Shown: positions 8,574 to 17,241 of the stretch, piece by piece
How the letters are laid out: the number at the start of each line of letters is the position of its first letter
Position numbering within the stretch: position 1 is the stretch's first letter
NCBI RefSeq assembly: GCF_026342835.1
Contig: NZ_JAPEMI010000001.1
Coordinates: 5,338,501 to 5,402,500, forward strand
From: Streptomyces sp. NBC_00154
Lineage (GTDB): Bacteria > Actinomycetota > Actinomycetes > Streptomycetales > Streptomycetaceae
Reading direction: 5' to 3'
Length of the DNA stretch: 64,000 nucleotides
The notes under the pieces: model-generated
Database searches by the model: none
What the model was told of the DNA's origin: nothing
Seen by the model: the letters and a program-made list of their open reading frames with translations, nothing else
Translations under genes and position numbers: made by a program

Positions 8574-8807
8574 TCAGGCGACGATCAGATAGATCCCGTA
8601 CGCGACCGCGGCCGCGCAGAGCCCGAAGCAGAGGTACGCGCCGGTGCGGGCGAGTGCCAGGGAGCCTGAGGTGGAGCCGCCCTGCGCCGCCGGTTCCGGC
8701 TGCTTGGAGAGGCCGACGATGCCCAGGGTGAAGAGGCCCACCAGCGCCACGGTGACGACGAGGGAGACGCCGAAGACGGAACCGAGAGCTGCCCAGTCGA
8801 TGTTCAT
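8574..8807 (-). CDS. Small two-TM membrane protein downstream of Pit transporter
   Basis: A 77-aa protein with two hydrophobic segments (about residues 12-33, VFGVSLVVTVALVGLFTLGI, and 55-76, AYLCFGLCAAAVAYGIYLIV) separated by a short polar Gly/Ser/Pro loop. The start is ATG 8807 with AGGA upstream. It follows the phosphate transporter gene by 12 bp, so it is almost certainly co-transcribed. I do not recognise a named family. The context suggests an accessory or regulatory subunit of phosphate uptake, which is inference. Confidence 0.8.
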   Translation of the reverse strand: MNIDWAALGSVFGVSLVVTVALVGLFTLGIVGLSKQPEPAAQGGSTSGSLALARTGAYLCFGLCAAAVAYGIYLIVA

Positions 8808-8819
8808 GGTGATCTGTCC

Positions 8820-10106
8820 TTACACCGTGGCGGGCCGCGCCGGATCGGCGACGGTTCCGGCCGGGGCCGGGATGGTGGTCTTGAGGTCCGTGTCCGTGGC
8901 TGCGGTCGCGTCCGCCGTCGTGGCCGGAGCCGCAGCCCCGGTGGGCGGCGGGGTGACGGCCGCCATGGCGGTGGTGATGACACCCGCCGGTTCGGCGTCG
9001 GGAGCGACATCGCCGTGACCGACCGGCTTGCGGCGGGACAGCAGCCAGATGGCGGCGGAACCGCCGATCAGCAGCATGGCGACGACGACGACACCCCAGG
9101 TGCCCTGCTTGGTGAGGAATTCCGCGCCCGCACCGACCAGACCGGCGGCCGGCAGGGTCAGACCCCAGGCGACGAACATCCGGGTCGCGGTGGACCAGCG
9201 GACCACACCGCCCCGGCGGCCCAGTCCCGCACCCATCACGGCGCCGGAGCACGACTGGGTGGTGGAGAGGGAGAAGCCGAGGTGCGAGGAGGCCAGGATG
9301 ACCGTGGCCGCGCTGGTCTGGGCGGCGAAGCCCTGCGGCGGCTTGAGTTCGGTGAGGCCACTGCCCATGGTGCGGATGATGCGCCAGCCGCCGAGGTAGG
9401 TGCCGAGCGCGATGGCCATACCGGCGGAAACGATGACCCAGACCGGCGGGTTGGAGCCGGGGGAGAGAACGCCGCCGGTGACCAGGGCCAGGGTGATGAT
9501 GCCCATGGTCTTCTGCGCGTCGTTGGTGCCGTGGGCGAGCGAGACCAGTCCGGCCGAGGCGATCTGGCCGGCGCGGTAGCCCTTGGCGGTGGCCTTCTCC
9601 TGGGCGTCGTTACGGACCTTGCCGCCGATCCGGTACGTCAGCCTGGTCGCCAGCAGTGCGGCGAGACCGGCGACGACCGGGGCCGCGACCGCGGGGAGCA
9701 GCACCTTGGTGACGACGGTGCCGCCGTCGACCGAGGACCAGCCCGCCGACATCACCGCGGCGCCGATGAGTCCGCCGAAGAGGGCGTGGGAGGAACTGGA
9801 CGGCAGGCCGACCAGCCAGGTCAGCAGATTCCACAGAATGGCGCCGACGAGGGCCGCGAAGATGACTTCTGTCCGCAGCCCGTTCTCGTTGATGATCCCG
9901 CCGGAGATCGTTTTGGCGACCTCGATCGACAGGAACGCGCCGACCAGGTTGAGAGCGGCGGACATGGCCACCGCTGTCTTGGGTTTGAGAGCGCCGGTCG
10001 AGATGGTGGTGGCCATCGCGTTGGCGGTGTCATGGAAACCGTTCGTGAAATCGAACACTAGAGCTGTCACGATCACAATCGCGAGGAGCAGCGTGATGTG
10101 TTCCAT
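8820..10106 (-). CDS. Inorganic phosphate transporter, PiT family
   Basis: A 428-aa low-affinity phosphate permease of the Pit/PHO4 family, importing metal-phosphate driven by protons. The duplicated family signature is visible: DFTNGFHDTANAMATTI at residues 19-35 and SLAHGTNDAQKTMGI in the C-terminal half. About ten hydrophobic segments are present. The C-terminus (about 370-428) is an Ala/Thr/Pro-rich tail. It starts at ATG 10106. A PHO-box-like direct repeat lies 48-69 nt upstream, predicting control by PhoP. The S. coelicolor pair pitH1/pitH2 are the likely relatives; position in a Streptomyces core region suggests pitH1, from memory. Confidence 0.92.
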   Translation of the reverse strand: MEHITLLLAIVIVTALVFDFTNGFHDTANAMATTISTGALKPKTAVAMSAALNLVGAFLSIEVAKTISGGIINENGLRTEVIFAALVGAILWNLLTWLVGLPSSSSHALFGGLIGAAVMSAGWSSVDGGTVVTKVLLPAVAAPVVAGLAALLATRLTYRIGGKVRNDAQEKATAKGYRAGQIASAGLVSLAHGTNDAQKTMGIITLALVTGGVLSPGSNPPVWVIVSAGMAIALGTYLGGWRIIRTMGSGLTELKPPQGFAAQTSAATVILASSHLGFSLSTTQSCSGAVMGAGLGRRGGVVRWSTATRMFVAWGLTLPAAGLVGAGAEFLTKQGTWGVVVVAMLLIGGSAAIWLLSRRKPVGHGDVAPDAEPAGVITTAMAAVTPPPTGAAAPATTADATAATDTDLKTTIPAPAGTVADPARPATV

Positions 10107-10153
10107 TTACCCAGGCAATCGCTCGACGTCATTGGCTCGTGGACCGTAGGCAA

Positions 10154-10175
10154 CCTGGGTGAACGGAAGATGAAC
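10154..10175 (-). promoter_or_regulatory. PHO-box-like direct repeats upstream of pit
   Basis: On the minus strand two adjacent 11-nt units read GTTCATCTTCC and GTTCACCCAGG. They match the streptomycete PhoP direct-repeat unit (GTTCACC-like first 7 bases, conserved C near the end) in sequence, period and tandem arrangement. They lie 48-69 nt before the transporter start, in the 293-bp region divergent from the aldolase gene. Nothing else is evident in that region. Confidence 0.65.
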
Positions 10176-10399
10176 TGGACGGGGCTCTGTGGTGACTCGA
10201 AGCGGAGTGGCGTTGATCGTTTCGTCCGCCACGCGGCAGTCGGAGGCCACCGCGGGGCGTGCGGTGGCTGGAATTCGCCGCCCTCGCCCCGTCCGGTGGG
10301 CCGCCGGTTCCGAGGGCGAATCCGCCGGAAAATCCGACAAAGAGATGTCGGTCACCCGACGATCTCCTGCCGCGCCCGCCCCGCTGACAGGATTCCCCC

Positions 10400-11122
10400 A
10401 TGAGCGATCGGCATGAGGACGGAAGCGGCGCAACAGCCGCGCAGGACACACAGGATGCACACGCCGCACATGACGCACAGGACGCCGTCGAGCAGGCCTG
10501 GCACGGCGTCGTCGCCACCGCCCGCAGGACCGCGGCGGAGGGCCTGGTCGTCGGGACCTCGGGCAATGTGTCGGCGCGGGTCGGCGACCTCGTCCTGGTC
10601 ACGCCGAGCGGTGTGCCCTACGACCGGCTCGGCCCCGGAGACACCGTCGCCGTCGACCTGGAGGGCCGCCAGGTCCTCGGCGAACTGACCCCGACCAGCG
10701 AACTCCCGCTCCATCTGGCGGTCTACCGCAACAGCGACGCGGCCGCCGTCGTGCACACCCACGCCGTGCACGCCACGGCCGTCTCCACCCTCGTCCCCGA
10801 GGTCCCGCTCGTGCACTACGCCGCCGCCATGCTCGGCGGCCCCGTCCGCACCGCGGCCTACGCGCGGTACGGAACGCAGGAGCTGGCCGACAACATGCTG
10901 GGCGCCCTGCGCGACCGCACAGGCTGTCTGCTCCGGAACCATGGGACCGTCACCTACGGATCCACCCTCGACGAGGCCTACGACCGCACCGCCCAGCTCG
11001 AATGGATGTGCAGGCTCTGGCTCACCGCCAGCTCCGTCCCCGGCCACTCCCCGTCCCTGCTCACCCGGGCCCAGCTGGACGAGGTGCAGGACGCCCTGAA
11101 GGGGTACGGGCAGCCCGGCTGA
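10400..11122 (+). CDS. Class II aldolase/adducin family protein
   Basis: A 240-aa zinc-dependent aldolase-fold protein of the L-fuculose-/L-ribulose-phosphate type. Visible motifs are the phosphate-binding GTSGNVSAR (about residue 51), the metal-binding VVHTHAVHATAV (about 116), and the C-terminal LLRNHGTVTYGSTLDEA, including another metal-ligand histidine. The first ~30 residues are a low-complexity Ala/Asp/His/Gln stretch not part of the domain. The start is ATG 10400 with AGGA upstream. It is monocistronic, divergent from pit. The substrate cannot be assigned. Confidence 0.88.
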   Translation: MSDRHEDGSGATAAQDTQDAHAAHDAQDAVEQAWHGVVATARRTAAEGLVVGTSGNVSARVGDLVLVTPSGVPYDRLGPGDTVAVDLEGRQVLGELTPTSELPLHLAVYRNSDAAAVVHTHAVHATAVSTLVPEVPLVHYAAAMLGGPVRTAAYARYGTQELADNMLGALRDRTGCLLRNHGTVTYGSTLDEAYDRTAQLEWMCRLWLTASSVPGHSPSLLTRAQLDEVQDALKGYGQPG

Positions 11123-11204
11123 CCGGGAGGCGCGCCCGCCCGCCCTGCCACCGGACGGCCCCCGCCCACTGGCAGGGTGCGGCGCACCCCCCGACACTGA
11201 AGCG

Positions 11205-12332
11205 GTGCGCCCGGCTACAGCGACGGCAGCAGCCGTCATCACCGTCCTCGGCGTCGGCGCGGCAGTGGTCGCGGCCGGCCGGTACGCCAGCGACGCCGCC
11301 CTCGGGCCGCCGTCCGGACGTCCCCTCCCCGCCGACCGCAAACTCACCGTGCACGCCACGGCGGCCGGACAGGTCACGCTCACCCGTTCCTTCGCCGCGC
11401 TCCGGCCCGGTACGTACGGACTGATGGGCGACGGCGTCCACGCTGTCGTCGGCCCGGTGATCGAACAGGCGCCGCACGCCGCCGATGCCGTCGTGCGCCG
11501 ACTGGAACGCGTCAACAGCGGCAGCCTGGAACCCGGCACCCAGGTCCGGATCACACCCGCGCTGTACAGCGGCGACCCGGGCACCGCCCTCGGCCTCGAC
11601 CACCAGGACGTCGAGATCCCCGGCGAACTCGGCTCCCTGCCCGCCTGGTTCCTGCCCGGCCCCCGGGACACCTGGGTCATCACCGTGCACGGCCTCGGCA
11701 CCACCCGCGAACACCCCATGAATGTCATGAAATTCCTGCACGGGCTGCAGCTCCCGGTCCTCGACCCGGCCTATCGCGGCGACCCCGGAGCCCCACGTTC
11801 CCCGGACGGCCTCGCCCACCTCGGCGAGTCCGAATGGCGCGACCTGGACGCGGTGATCCGTTTCGCCGTGCGGTACGGCGCCGAGAAGGTCGTCCTGCAC
11901 GGCTGGTCGACCGGCGCCTCGATGGCCCTGCACGCGGCCGTCAATTCCGCTCTCCGCGACCGGATCTGCGGCCTCGTCCTGGACTCCCCGGTGCTCGACT
12001 GGGCCACCACCCTGCGCGCCCTGGCCACCGCCCGCGGCGTCCCGTCCGCACTGATGCCGCTAGCCGTCCGCGCCGCCCAGGGCCAGACCGGACTGCACGG
12101 AGCCAGGCTCCTCGACACCTCCCTCCCGCAGGCCCTGCACGTCCCGACGCTGATCTTCCACGGCCCCGACGACACCCTGGCCCCGTGGCAACCGTCCCGC
12201 GATCTTGCCGCGCGCCGCCCCGACCTGGTCGCCCTGCACCCCGTGCCGCAGGCTCCGCATGCGGCCATGTGGAATGCCGGTCCGGCCCGTTACGAAGAGG
12301 CCATGCGGCGCTTCCTCACGCCCCTGATGTGA
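11205..12332 (+). CDS. Membrane-anchored or secreted alpha/beta hydrolase
   Basis: A 375-aa alpha/beta hydrolase. After an N-terminal hydrophobic anchor (about residues 6-28) comes a ~110-residue extension, then the hydrolase domain. It has the oxyanion/strand motif VITVHGLGTTREH, the nucleophile elbow HGWSTGASMA (GxSxG), a probable acid in FHGPDDTLAP and catalytic His near QAPHAAMW. The start is GTG 11205; no convincing ribosome-binding site is seen, so a nearby start is possible. An extracytoplasmic location is inferred from the anchor. The substrate is unknown. Confidence 0.85.
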   Translation: MRPATATAAAVITVLGVGAAVVAAGRYASDAALGPPSGRPLPADRKLTVHATAAGQVTLTRSFAALRPGTYGLMGDGVHAVVGPVIEQAPHAADAVVRRLERVNSGSLEPGTQVRITPALYSGDPGTALGLDHQDVEIPGELGSLPAWFLPGPRDTWVITVHGLGTTREHPMNVMKFLHGLQLPVLDPAYRGDPGAPRSPDGLAHLGESEWRDLDAVIRFAVRYGAEKVVLHGWSTGASMALHAAVNSALRDRICGLVLDSPVLDWATTLRALATARGVPSALMPLAVRAAQGQTGLHGARLLDTSLPQALHVPTLIFHGPDDTLAPWQPSRDLAARRPDLVALHPVPQAPHAAMWNAGPARYEEAMRRFLTPLM

Positions 12333-12439
12333 CCTGATGCGATGGATCGACCGGTTGGTCCGGCCCGGTCCACCGCCCCTTCCCCCGCGAATTCGGGTTC
12401 CGTTTGGGCTTTCGGGCCGTCAGAGGCAAGACTGCTCCC

Positions 12440-13825
12440 GTGACGTCCCGTACCCCGCGCGACTCCAGGCTGCGACTTGTCCGCCCGCGACCCCTTGCCA
12501 CCGCCCACAAGGTCGTGACCACCCGGCGCACCAGGCCGGCCCCCCGGCCGCCCGAGGGCACCCCGCCCCGGGCGGAACTGGCCCGCCAGGCCAGGGCCGC
12601 GCTGGCCGACGCCGTACGGATCGCCCGCTGGGCCGCCGACGGCGCGAGCCCCGGCACGGCCCTGCTCGCCGCCCACGCTCTCGAACGGGCCGCGGCCGCA
12701 CTGGAATTGTCCCCGGCGCAGGTGCGCTCCGGATGGGACCGGGCCCGCCTGGCCGGCCTGGTGGAGCTGCACGGCGAGACCGCACGCCCGGGCTGGCGGC
12801 TGCGTGCCTGGGACCGCGACGACTCCGCAGTGCTCCGCGGCTGGGTGGCGCTCTTCGACGCCTGGTCGCTCGTCCACCCGGCGCCGGAGGACATCGAGGC
12901 CACGGCGGTCGCCGAAGCCGTCGAGGCCGTGCCCCAGGTGCTCTCCCTCCTCCAGCTCTCGGCGGGCCCGGTCACCGTGCCCGCCCTCCTCGATCTTCTC
13001 GGCCAGCGCGTCGCGGAACTCCACGAGGAGCGCTGCGAGGTGCCGTACGGGCCGCAGGCGCTGCCCGAACCGGCCGAACCCGCCCCCACCGCACACCCCG
13101 CCGCCCTGGTGGCGCGCCTCCTCGACTGGGCCCTGGAGGGGCTGGCGGCCGTCGGCGCACTCACGCTCGGCGTCGGCCATGCCACCCTCACCCCGCTCGG
13201 CAACTGGGCGGTCTGGGTCAAGCTGGAACAGATCTGCGTCGCCGCCCAGAGCCCGGCCGGGAACATCGAGCAGTCCGCCGCCGACATGCTGCTCGGCTGC
13301 GCCCGGCTCACCCCGGGGCCTGCCCGCGCCGAGTACCGTGCCTGGCTCGCCGCCCGCCCCGTCGGCAGCGCCGTCGCCGAACTGCTCGCCGTCGCCCGCG
13401 GTGAGGACGCACTGCTGCGCGGACTCGCCTTCGAAGCGCTCCGGGTCGTCGGCGCCCCCGCCGAGCCCGTGGTGCGCTCCGTCGTCACTGATGCGTCGCT
13501 GCGTCCGTACGCACTGATCTGGCTGGCCGAGTACGACGGAGCCGACCCCGAGGACGCCCAGGAGGTCCTCAGCCGCGAGGAGTCCACCTGGCTCTGGGTC
13601 GACACGGCGGCGGCCGTTGCCGACCACGGCGAGACCGCGCTGCTGATCCGCCATCTCGACTCGGCCGTCCAGGGCACCGTCCCGGCCCTGCTCGAAGAGG
13701 TACGGGCCGTCGGCCACCCGCGCACGGTCCAGGTGCTGGTGGCGCTGGCCGCCGCCCACCCGGATCCGGCCCTGGCCAAAGCCGTCCGCCGGGCGGCGTT
13801 CCAGGTGCACACCGGCGGTGCCTGA
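12440..13825 (+). CDS. Hypothetical helical protein (unrecognised family)
   Basis: A 461-aa soluble protein rich in Ala, Leu and Arg. GTG 12440 is preferred over the TTG at 12404 because homologous-looking sequence starts with TSRTPRDSRLRL. The N-terminal ~55 residues are basic and Pro-rich. The rest is almost entirely predicted alpha-helix, ending with repeated helix pairs resembling HEAT-type repeats (ALLIRHLDSAVQGTVPALLEEV, TVQVLVALAAAHPDPALAKA). I do not recognise a catalytic motif. It is convergent with the VOC gene across a palindromic terminator. I assign no function. Confidence 0.7.
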   Translation: MTSRTPRDSRLRLVRPRPLATAHKVVTTRRTRPAPRPPEGTPPRAELARQARAALADAVRIARWAADGASPGTALLAAHALERAAAALELSPAQVRSGWDRARLAGLVELHGETARPGWRLRAWDRDDSAVLRGWVALFDAWSLVHPAPEDIEATAVAEAVEAVPQVLSLLQLSAGPVTVPALLDLLGQRVAELHEERCEVPYGPQALPEPAEPAPTAHPAALVARLLDWALEGLAAVGALTLGVGHATLTPLGNWAVWVKLEQICVAAQSPAGNIEQSAADMLLGCARLTPGPARAEYRAWLAARPVGSAVAELLAVARGEDALLRGLAFEALRVVGAPAEPVVRSVVTDASLRPYALIWLAEYDGADPEDAQEVLSREESTWLWVDTAAAVADHGETALLIRHLDSAVQGTVPALLEEVRAVGHPRTVQVLVALAAAHPDPALAKAVRRAAFQVHTGGA

Positions 13826-13830
13826 CCGAC

Positions 13831-13850
13831 CCCCGGCCGGCCGGCCGGGG
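13831..13850. terminator. GC palindrome between convergent genes
   Basis: A perfect 20-bp palindrome, CCCCGGCCGG followed by its reverse complement CCGGCCGGGG, lies 6 bp after the stop of the helical hypothetical and 16 bp before the VOC gene stop. It likely terminates both. Confidence 0.5.
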
Positions 13851-13865
13851 CAGGACACAGGTTGC

Positions 13866-14279
13866 TCAGTCCGCGGACCCCGGGGCGTACGTCCCGAAGC
13901 TCCACACATTGCCCTCCGCGTCCCGCGCCATGTAGTCGCGCGAGCCGTAGTCCTGGTCCGTGGGCGGCATCAGGATCTCCACGCCGTGCTCCACGGCCCG
14001 GGCATGGTGCGCATCGACCTCGTCCACCACGACGTACACACCGCTCGGCCCCGCGCCCGCCATCGCCTTGGCGAAGACCCCTTCGCGGCCCTTCGAGCCC
14101 AGCATCACCCTGCCGTTGCCGCAGGACAGCTCCGCGTGCAGCACCGTGCCGTTCTTGCCCTCGTACACCGCTTCCTCGGTGAACCCGAGGCCCTCCGTGA
14201 GCGTCTTGATCGCGGCCTTGGCGTCGTCGTACAGAATCGTCGGATAGATCGTCGGAACCCCGGCCGATGCGCCTGCCAT
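13866..14279 (-). CDS. VOC (glyoxalase/bleomycin-resistance fold) family protein
   Basis: A 137-aa protein with the paired beta-alpha-beta-beta-beta pattern of the VOC superfamily: a first half TIYPTILYDDAKAAIKTLTEGLGFTEEA with the AELSCGNGRVMLG strand, and a second half GVYVVVDEVDAHHARAVEHGVEIL ending YMARDAEGNVWSFGTY. This resembles PhnB/YdcF-like 'EVEDVDAHxxRA' proteins. The ATG at 14279 is used; a GTG at 14300 preceded by AGAGGG would add seven residues. Metal ligands are not obvious, so the enzymatic or binding role is open. Confidence 0.82.
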   Translation of the reverse strand: MAGASAGVPTIYPTILYDDAKAAIKTLTEGLGFTEEAVYEGKNGTVLHAELSCGNGRVMLGSKGREGVFAKAMAGAGPSGVYVVVDEVDAHHARAVEHGVEILMPPTDQDYGSRDYMARDAEGNVWSFGTYAPGSAD

Positions 14280-14369
14280 GGCGCTCACCCCATTTCGCAC
14301 TCCGCTTGACCCTCTGCTGTGATCTGCGTCTCAGTCTTCCACCGGCCACTGACAACGGCCCGGACCGGC

Positions 14370-15260
14370 TCAGCGGAAGGTGTTGCAGTCGGCCATGTCG
14401 CCGCTGCGGAAGCCGGTGGTGAACCACTGCTGGCGCTGCGCGGCCGATCCGTGCGTCCAGGACTCGGGGGTGACCCGGCCCTGGAACCTCTCCTGGATCC
14501 GGTCGTCGCCGACCGCCGCGGCCGCGTCGAGCCCGTCCCGGATGTCCGCCGGCGTCAGCGAGGTGATCAGCGGCCGACCGGTCGACTCGTCGGGCGTGGT
14601 CGTCGCGTGGTGCGCCCAGACCCCGGCGTAGCAGTCGGCCTGCAGCTCCACCTTCACAGCGTTGCTGTTCGAGCCCGTCCGGCCGTCCTGCGACCGGCTC
14701 AGCGTCCCCATCTCGTCCTGCACATGGTGGCCGTACTCGTGCGCGACGACGTACGCCTCGGCGAACGGGCCGCCGCTCGATCCGAACTTCGTCCGCAGCT
14801 CGTCGAAGAACCCCAGGTCCAGATAGACCTGCCGGTCGCCCGGACAGTAGAACGGCCCGACCGCCGAGGTCGCGGCACCACAGGCGGTGCCGATCCGGTC
14901 GGTGAACAGAACCGTCTTCGCGTCCGGGTACCGCGCGCCCCGCCGGGCGAACTCCTGGCGCCAGAAGTCCTGCACGCTGTTGACGACCGCGACGGTCCGG
15001 CAGTCGTCCCGGGTGTTCGCGTCCTGGCCGGTCCGGCAGCTCTGCTCGACCTGCGCCGCCGAGGACGCGGTGGCCGTCGTACCCGAGTCACCCGACGAAA
15101 GGCCCAGCTGGTCGGGGCCGACACCGAAGAACAGCCCCAGGATCAGCGCGATGACACCGATGATGCCGCCGCCCACCGTGGCCTTGCCGCCCGGGATCCG
15201 GCTGCCGCGCACATCCCGGACCTCGGACGTGTCCAGATCGGCGTCGTCGTCGAACCGCAT
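14370..15260 (-). CDS. Neutral zinc metallopeptidase, YpfJ family, membrane-anchored
   Basis: A 296-aa protein with a short cytoplasmic N-terminus ending RGSRIPGGK, one TM helix (about residues 28-47, GGGIIGVIALILGLFFGV), and an extracytoplasmic peptidase domain. The zinc-binding motif is VVAHEYGHHVQDEMG (HExxH). Further family signatures are TVLFTDRIGTACGAAT, GPFYCPGDRQVYLDLGFF and ELQADCYAGVWAHH, where the second Glu/Asp would be the third ligand. Two-cysteine pairs suggest disulfides outside the membrane. It starts at ATG 15260, divergent from the ABC-F gene. The biological substrate is unknown. Confidence 0.9.
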   Translation of the reverse strand: MRFDDDADLDTSEVRDVRGSRIPGGKATVGGGIIGVIALILGLFFGVGPDQLGLSSGDSGTTATASSAAQVEQSCRTGQDANTRDDCRTVAVVNSVQDFWRQEFARRGARYPDAKTVLFTDRIGTACGAATSAVGPFYCPGDRQVYLDLGFFDELRTKFGSSGGPFAEAYVVAHEYGHHVQDEMGTLSRSQDGRTGSNSNAVKVELQADCYAGVWAHHATTTPDESTGRPLITSLTPADIRDGLDAAAAVGDDRIQERFQGRVTPESWTHGSAAQRQQWFTTGFRSGDMADCNTFR

Positions 15261-15443
15261 GGGGCACCACTCCCTGCTCCGGCCGCGGCTGCCTCACCGC
15301 CCTTCGCCGAGTATCAGACAGTTCATCCGCACCTGCCCCTTTTTGGTAACGGGGCGCAGTGGGCCGGCAGCAGTGGGCGAGCGCCCGGCGGTCCCGGTGG
15401 GGCAGCGGCGCCAGCACGCGGAAAAGCAGTTGCACACCGCCAG

Positions 15444-15449
15444 TAGACT
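15444..15449 (+). promoter_or_regulatory. -10 element (TAGACT) of the ABC-F transcript
   Basis: TAGACT fits the streptomycete vegetative -10 (TANNNT). It lies 7 nt before the ATG of the 7-codon uORF, so transcription is expected to begin at or beside that ATG. No good -35 is evident 16-18 nt upstream. Confidence 0.5.
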
Positions 15450-15456
15450 GACCCCT

Positions 15457-15480
15457 ATGGCAATTCTCCTTGTGCACTAG
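15457..15480 (+). CDS. Seven-codon leader peptide (uORF, MAILLVH) before ABC-F gene
   Basis: ATG GCA ATT CTC CTT GTG CAC TAG encodes MAILLVH. The ATG starts 7 nt after a TAGACT -10 box, so the mRNA is probably leaderless and the uORF is the first thing translated. It ends 64 nt before the GTG of the ABC-F gene. Short leader peptides upstream of antibiotic-resistance ABC-F genes are known to control them by ribosome stalling. That this uORF does so is inference. Confidence 0.45.
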   Translation: MAILLVH

Positions 15481-15544
15481 ACGGCGTCGAGATAACTCCG
15501 CCCGTCGTCCCGCCCGCCGTCCATACCGCCCTGGAGTTTTACCC

Positions 15545-17143
15545 GTGATCACCGCTTCCGGCATCGAGCTGCGTGCCGGCGCCCGCATCCTCATCGAGTC
15601 CGCCTCCTTCCGCATCGCCAAGGGTGACCGCATCGGTCTCGTCGGCCGCAACGGGGCGGGCAAGACCACCCTCACCAAGTGCCTCGCAGGCGAAGGTGTG
15701 CCCGCCGGCGGCACCATCACCCGCTCCGGCGAGGTCGGCTACCTCCCGCAGGACCCGCGCACCGGCGACCTCGAAGTCCTCGCCCGCGACCGCATCCTCT
15801 CCGCCCGCGGTCTCGACGAGATCCTGCGCAAGATGCGTGAGAACGAGGAGCGGATGGCGAACGGCAAGGGCGCCACCCGCGAAAAGGCCATGAAGAAGTA
15901 CGAGCGGCTGGAGACGGAGTTCCTCACCAAGGGCGGTTACGCCGCCGAGGCCGAGGCCGCCACCATCGCCGCCGCGCTCAGCCTGCCCGACCGGGTGCTC
16001 GGGCAGCCGCTCCACACGCTCTCCGGCGGTCAGCGCCGCCGCGTCGAGCTGGCACGCATTCTCTTCTCGGACGCCGACACCCTGCTCCTCGACGAGCCGA
16101 CCAACCACCTCGACGCCGACTCGATCGTCTGGCTGCGCGACTACCTGAAGAGCTACCGCGGCGGCTTCATCGTGATCTCCCACGATGTCGACCTCGTCGA
16201 GACGGTCGTCAACAAGGTCTTCTACCTCGACGCCAACCGCTCGCAGATCGACGTCTACAACATGGGCTGGAAGCTCTACCAGCAGCAGCGCGAGGCCGAC
16301 GAGAAGCGCCGCAAGCGCGAGCGTCAGAACGCCGAGAAGAAGGCCGCGGCCCTCAACTCGCAGGCCGACAAGATGCGCGCCAAGGCCACCAAGACCGTCG
16401 CCGCGCAGAACATGGCCAAGCGCGCCGAGCGGCTGCTCTCCGGCCTGGAGGCGGTCCGGGTCTCCGACAAGGTCGCCAAGCTGCGCTTCCCCGAGCCCTC
16501 GCCGTGCGGCAAGACCCCCCTGATGGCGGAGGGGCTTTCCAAGTCCTACGGCTCGCTCGAAATCTTCACCGATGTGGATCTCGCCATCGACAAGGGCTCC
16601 CGCGTCGTCATCCTCGGCCTCAACGGTGCGGGCAAGACCACCCTGCTCAGGCTCCTCGGCGGCGCCGAGAAGCCGGACACCGGCGAGGTCATCGAGGGTC
16701 ACGGGCTCAAGCTCGGTTACTACGCGCAGGAGCACGAGACCCTCGACCCGGAGCGCTCCGTCCTGGAGAACATGCGCTCCGCCGCCCCGGACCTCGACCT
16801 CGTCGAGGTCCGCAAGACGCTGGGTTCGTTCCTCTTCTCCGGCGACGACGTCGACAAGCCGGCCGGGGTGCTCTCCGGCGGTGAGAAGACCCGTCTCGCG
16901 CTGGCGACCCTGGTGGTCTCCTCCGCCAATGTGCTGCTCCTCGACGAGCCGACGAACAACCTCGACCCGGCCAGCCGCGAGGAGATCCTCGGCGCGCTGC
17001 GCACGTACAAGGGCGCGGTCGTTCTCGTCACGCACGACGAGGGTGCGGTCGAGGCGCTCCAGCCCGAGCGGATCATCCTGCTGCCGGACGGCGTCGAGGA
17101 CCTGTGGGGCGCGGACTACCGGGACCTGGTCGCACTGGCCTGA
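15545..17143 (+). CDS. ABC-F family ribosome-associated ATPase
   Basis: A 532-aa protein with two ABC ATPase cassettes and no membrane segments. Cassette 1 has Walker A GRNGAGKTT, signature LSGGQRRRVELAR and Walker B TLLLDEPTNHLD. Cassette 2 has GLNGAGKTT, LSGGEKTRLAL and VLLLDEPTNNLD. The charged interdomain linker (about residues 245-310, rich in K, R, E) is where ABC-F proteins contact the peptidyl-transferase region via tRNA. GTG 15545 is chosen with GGAG upstream; the longer frame overlaps the leader. ABC-F proteins act on stalled ribosomes or give resistance to ribosome-targeting antibiotics. The upstream uORF favours regulated expression. Confidence 0.93.
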   Translation: MITASGIELRAGARILIESASFRIAKGDRIGLVGRNGAGKTTLTKCLAGEGVPAGGTITRSGEVGYLPQDPRTGDLEVLARDRILSARGLDEILRKMRENEERMANGKGATREKAMKKYERLETEFLTKGGYAAEAEAATIAAALSLPDRVLGQPLHTLSGGQRRRVELARILFSDADTLLLDEPTNHLDADSIVWLRDYLKSYRGGFIVISHDVDLVETVVNKVFYLDANRSQIDVYNMGWKLYQQQREADEKRRKRERQNAEKKAAALNSQADKMRAKATKTVAAQNMAKRAERLLSGLEAVRVSDKVAKLRFPEPSPCGKTPLMAEGLSKSYGSLEIFTDVDLAIDKGSRVVILGLNGAGKTTLLRLLGGAEKPDTGEVIEGHGLKLGYYAQEHETLDPERSVLENMRSAAPDLDLVEVRKTLGSFLFSGDDVDKPAGVLSGGEKTRLALATLVVSSANVLLLDEPTNNLDPASREEILGALRTYKGAVVLVTHDEGAVEALQPERIILLPDGVEDLWGADYRDLVALA

Positions 17144-17215
17144 TCCACTTCGACTGGATCATTCGGCCCAGACGTGATCCATCATCTGTGTGAGGACCTC
17201 TCATACCTCGGCGCG

Positions 17216-17241
17216 GCGCCCGGCAGATACCTGCCGGGCGC
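17216..17241 (+). terminator. Terminator after the ABC-F gene
   Basis: A perfect 11-bp stem (GCGCCCGGCAG / CTGCCGGGCGC) with a 4-nt loop lies 73 nt after the ABC-F stop, in the 320-bp gap before gbn. The rest of the gap holds four GATC sites (17142, 17157, 17176, 17422), reported as a finding. Confidence 0.65.

Noticed and set aside
12290..14427. Long minus-strand open frames opposite the helical hypothetical
   Set aside because: Low-complexity shadows; the plus-strand frame has better codon bias and a sensible start.
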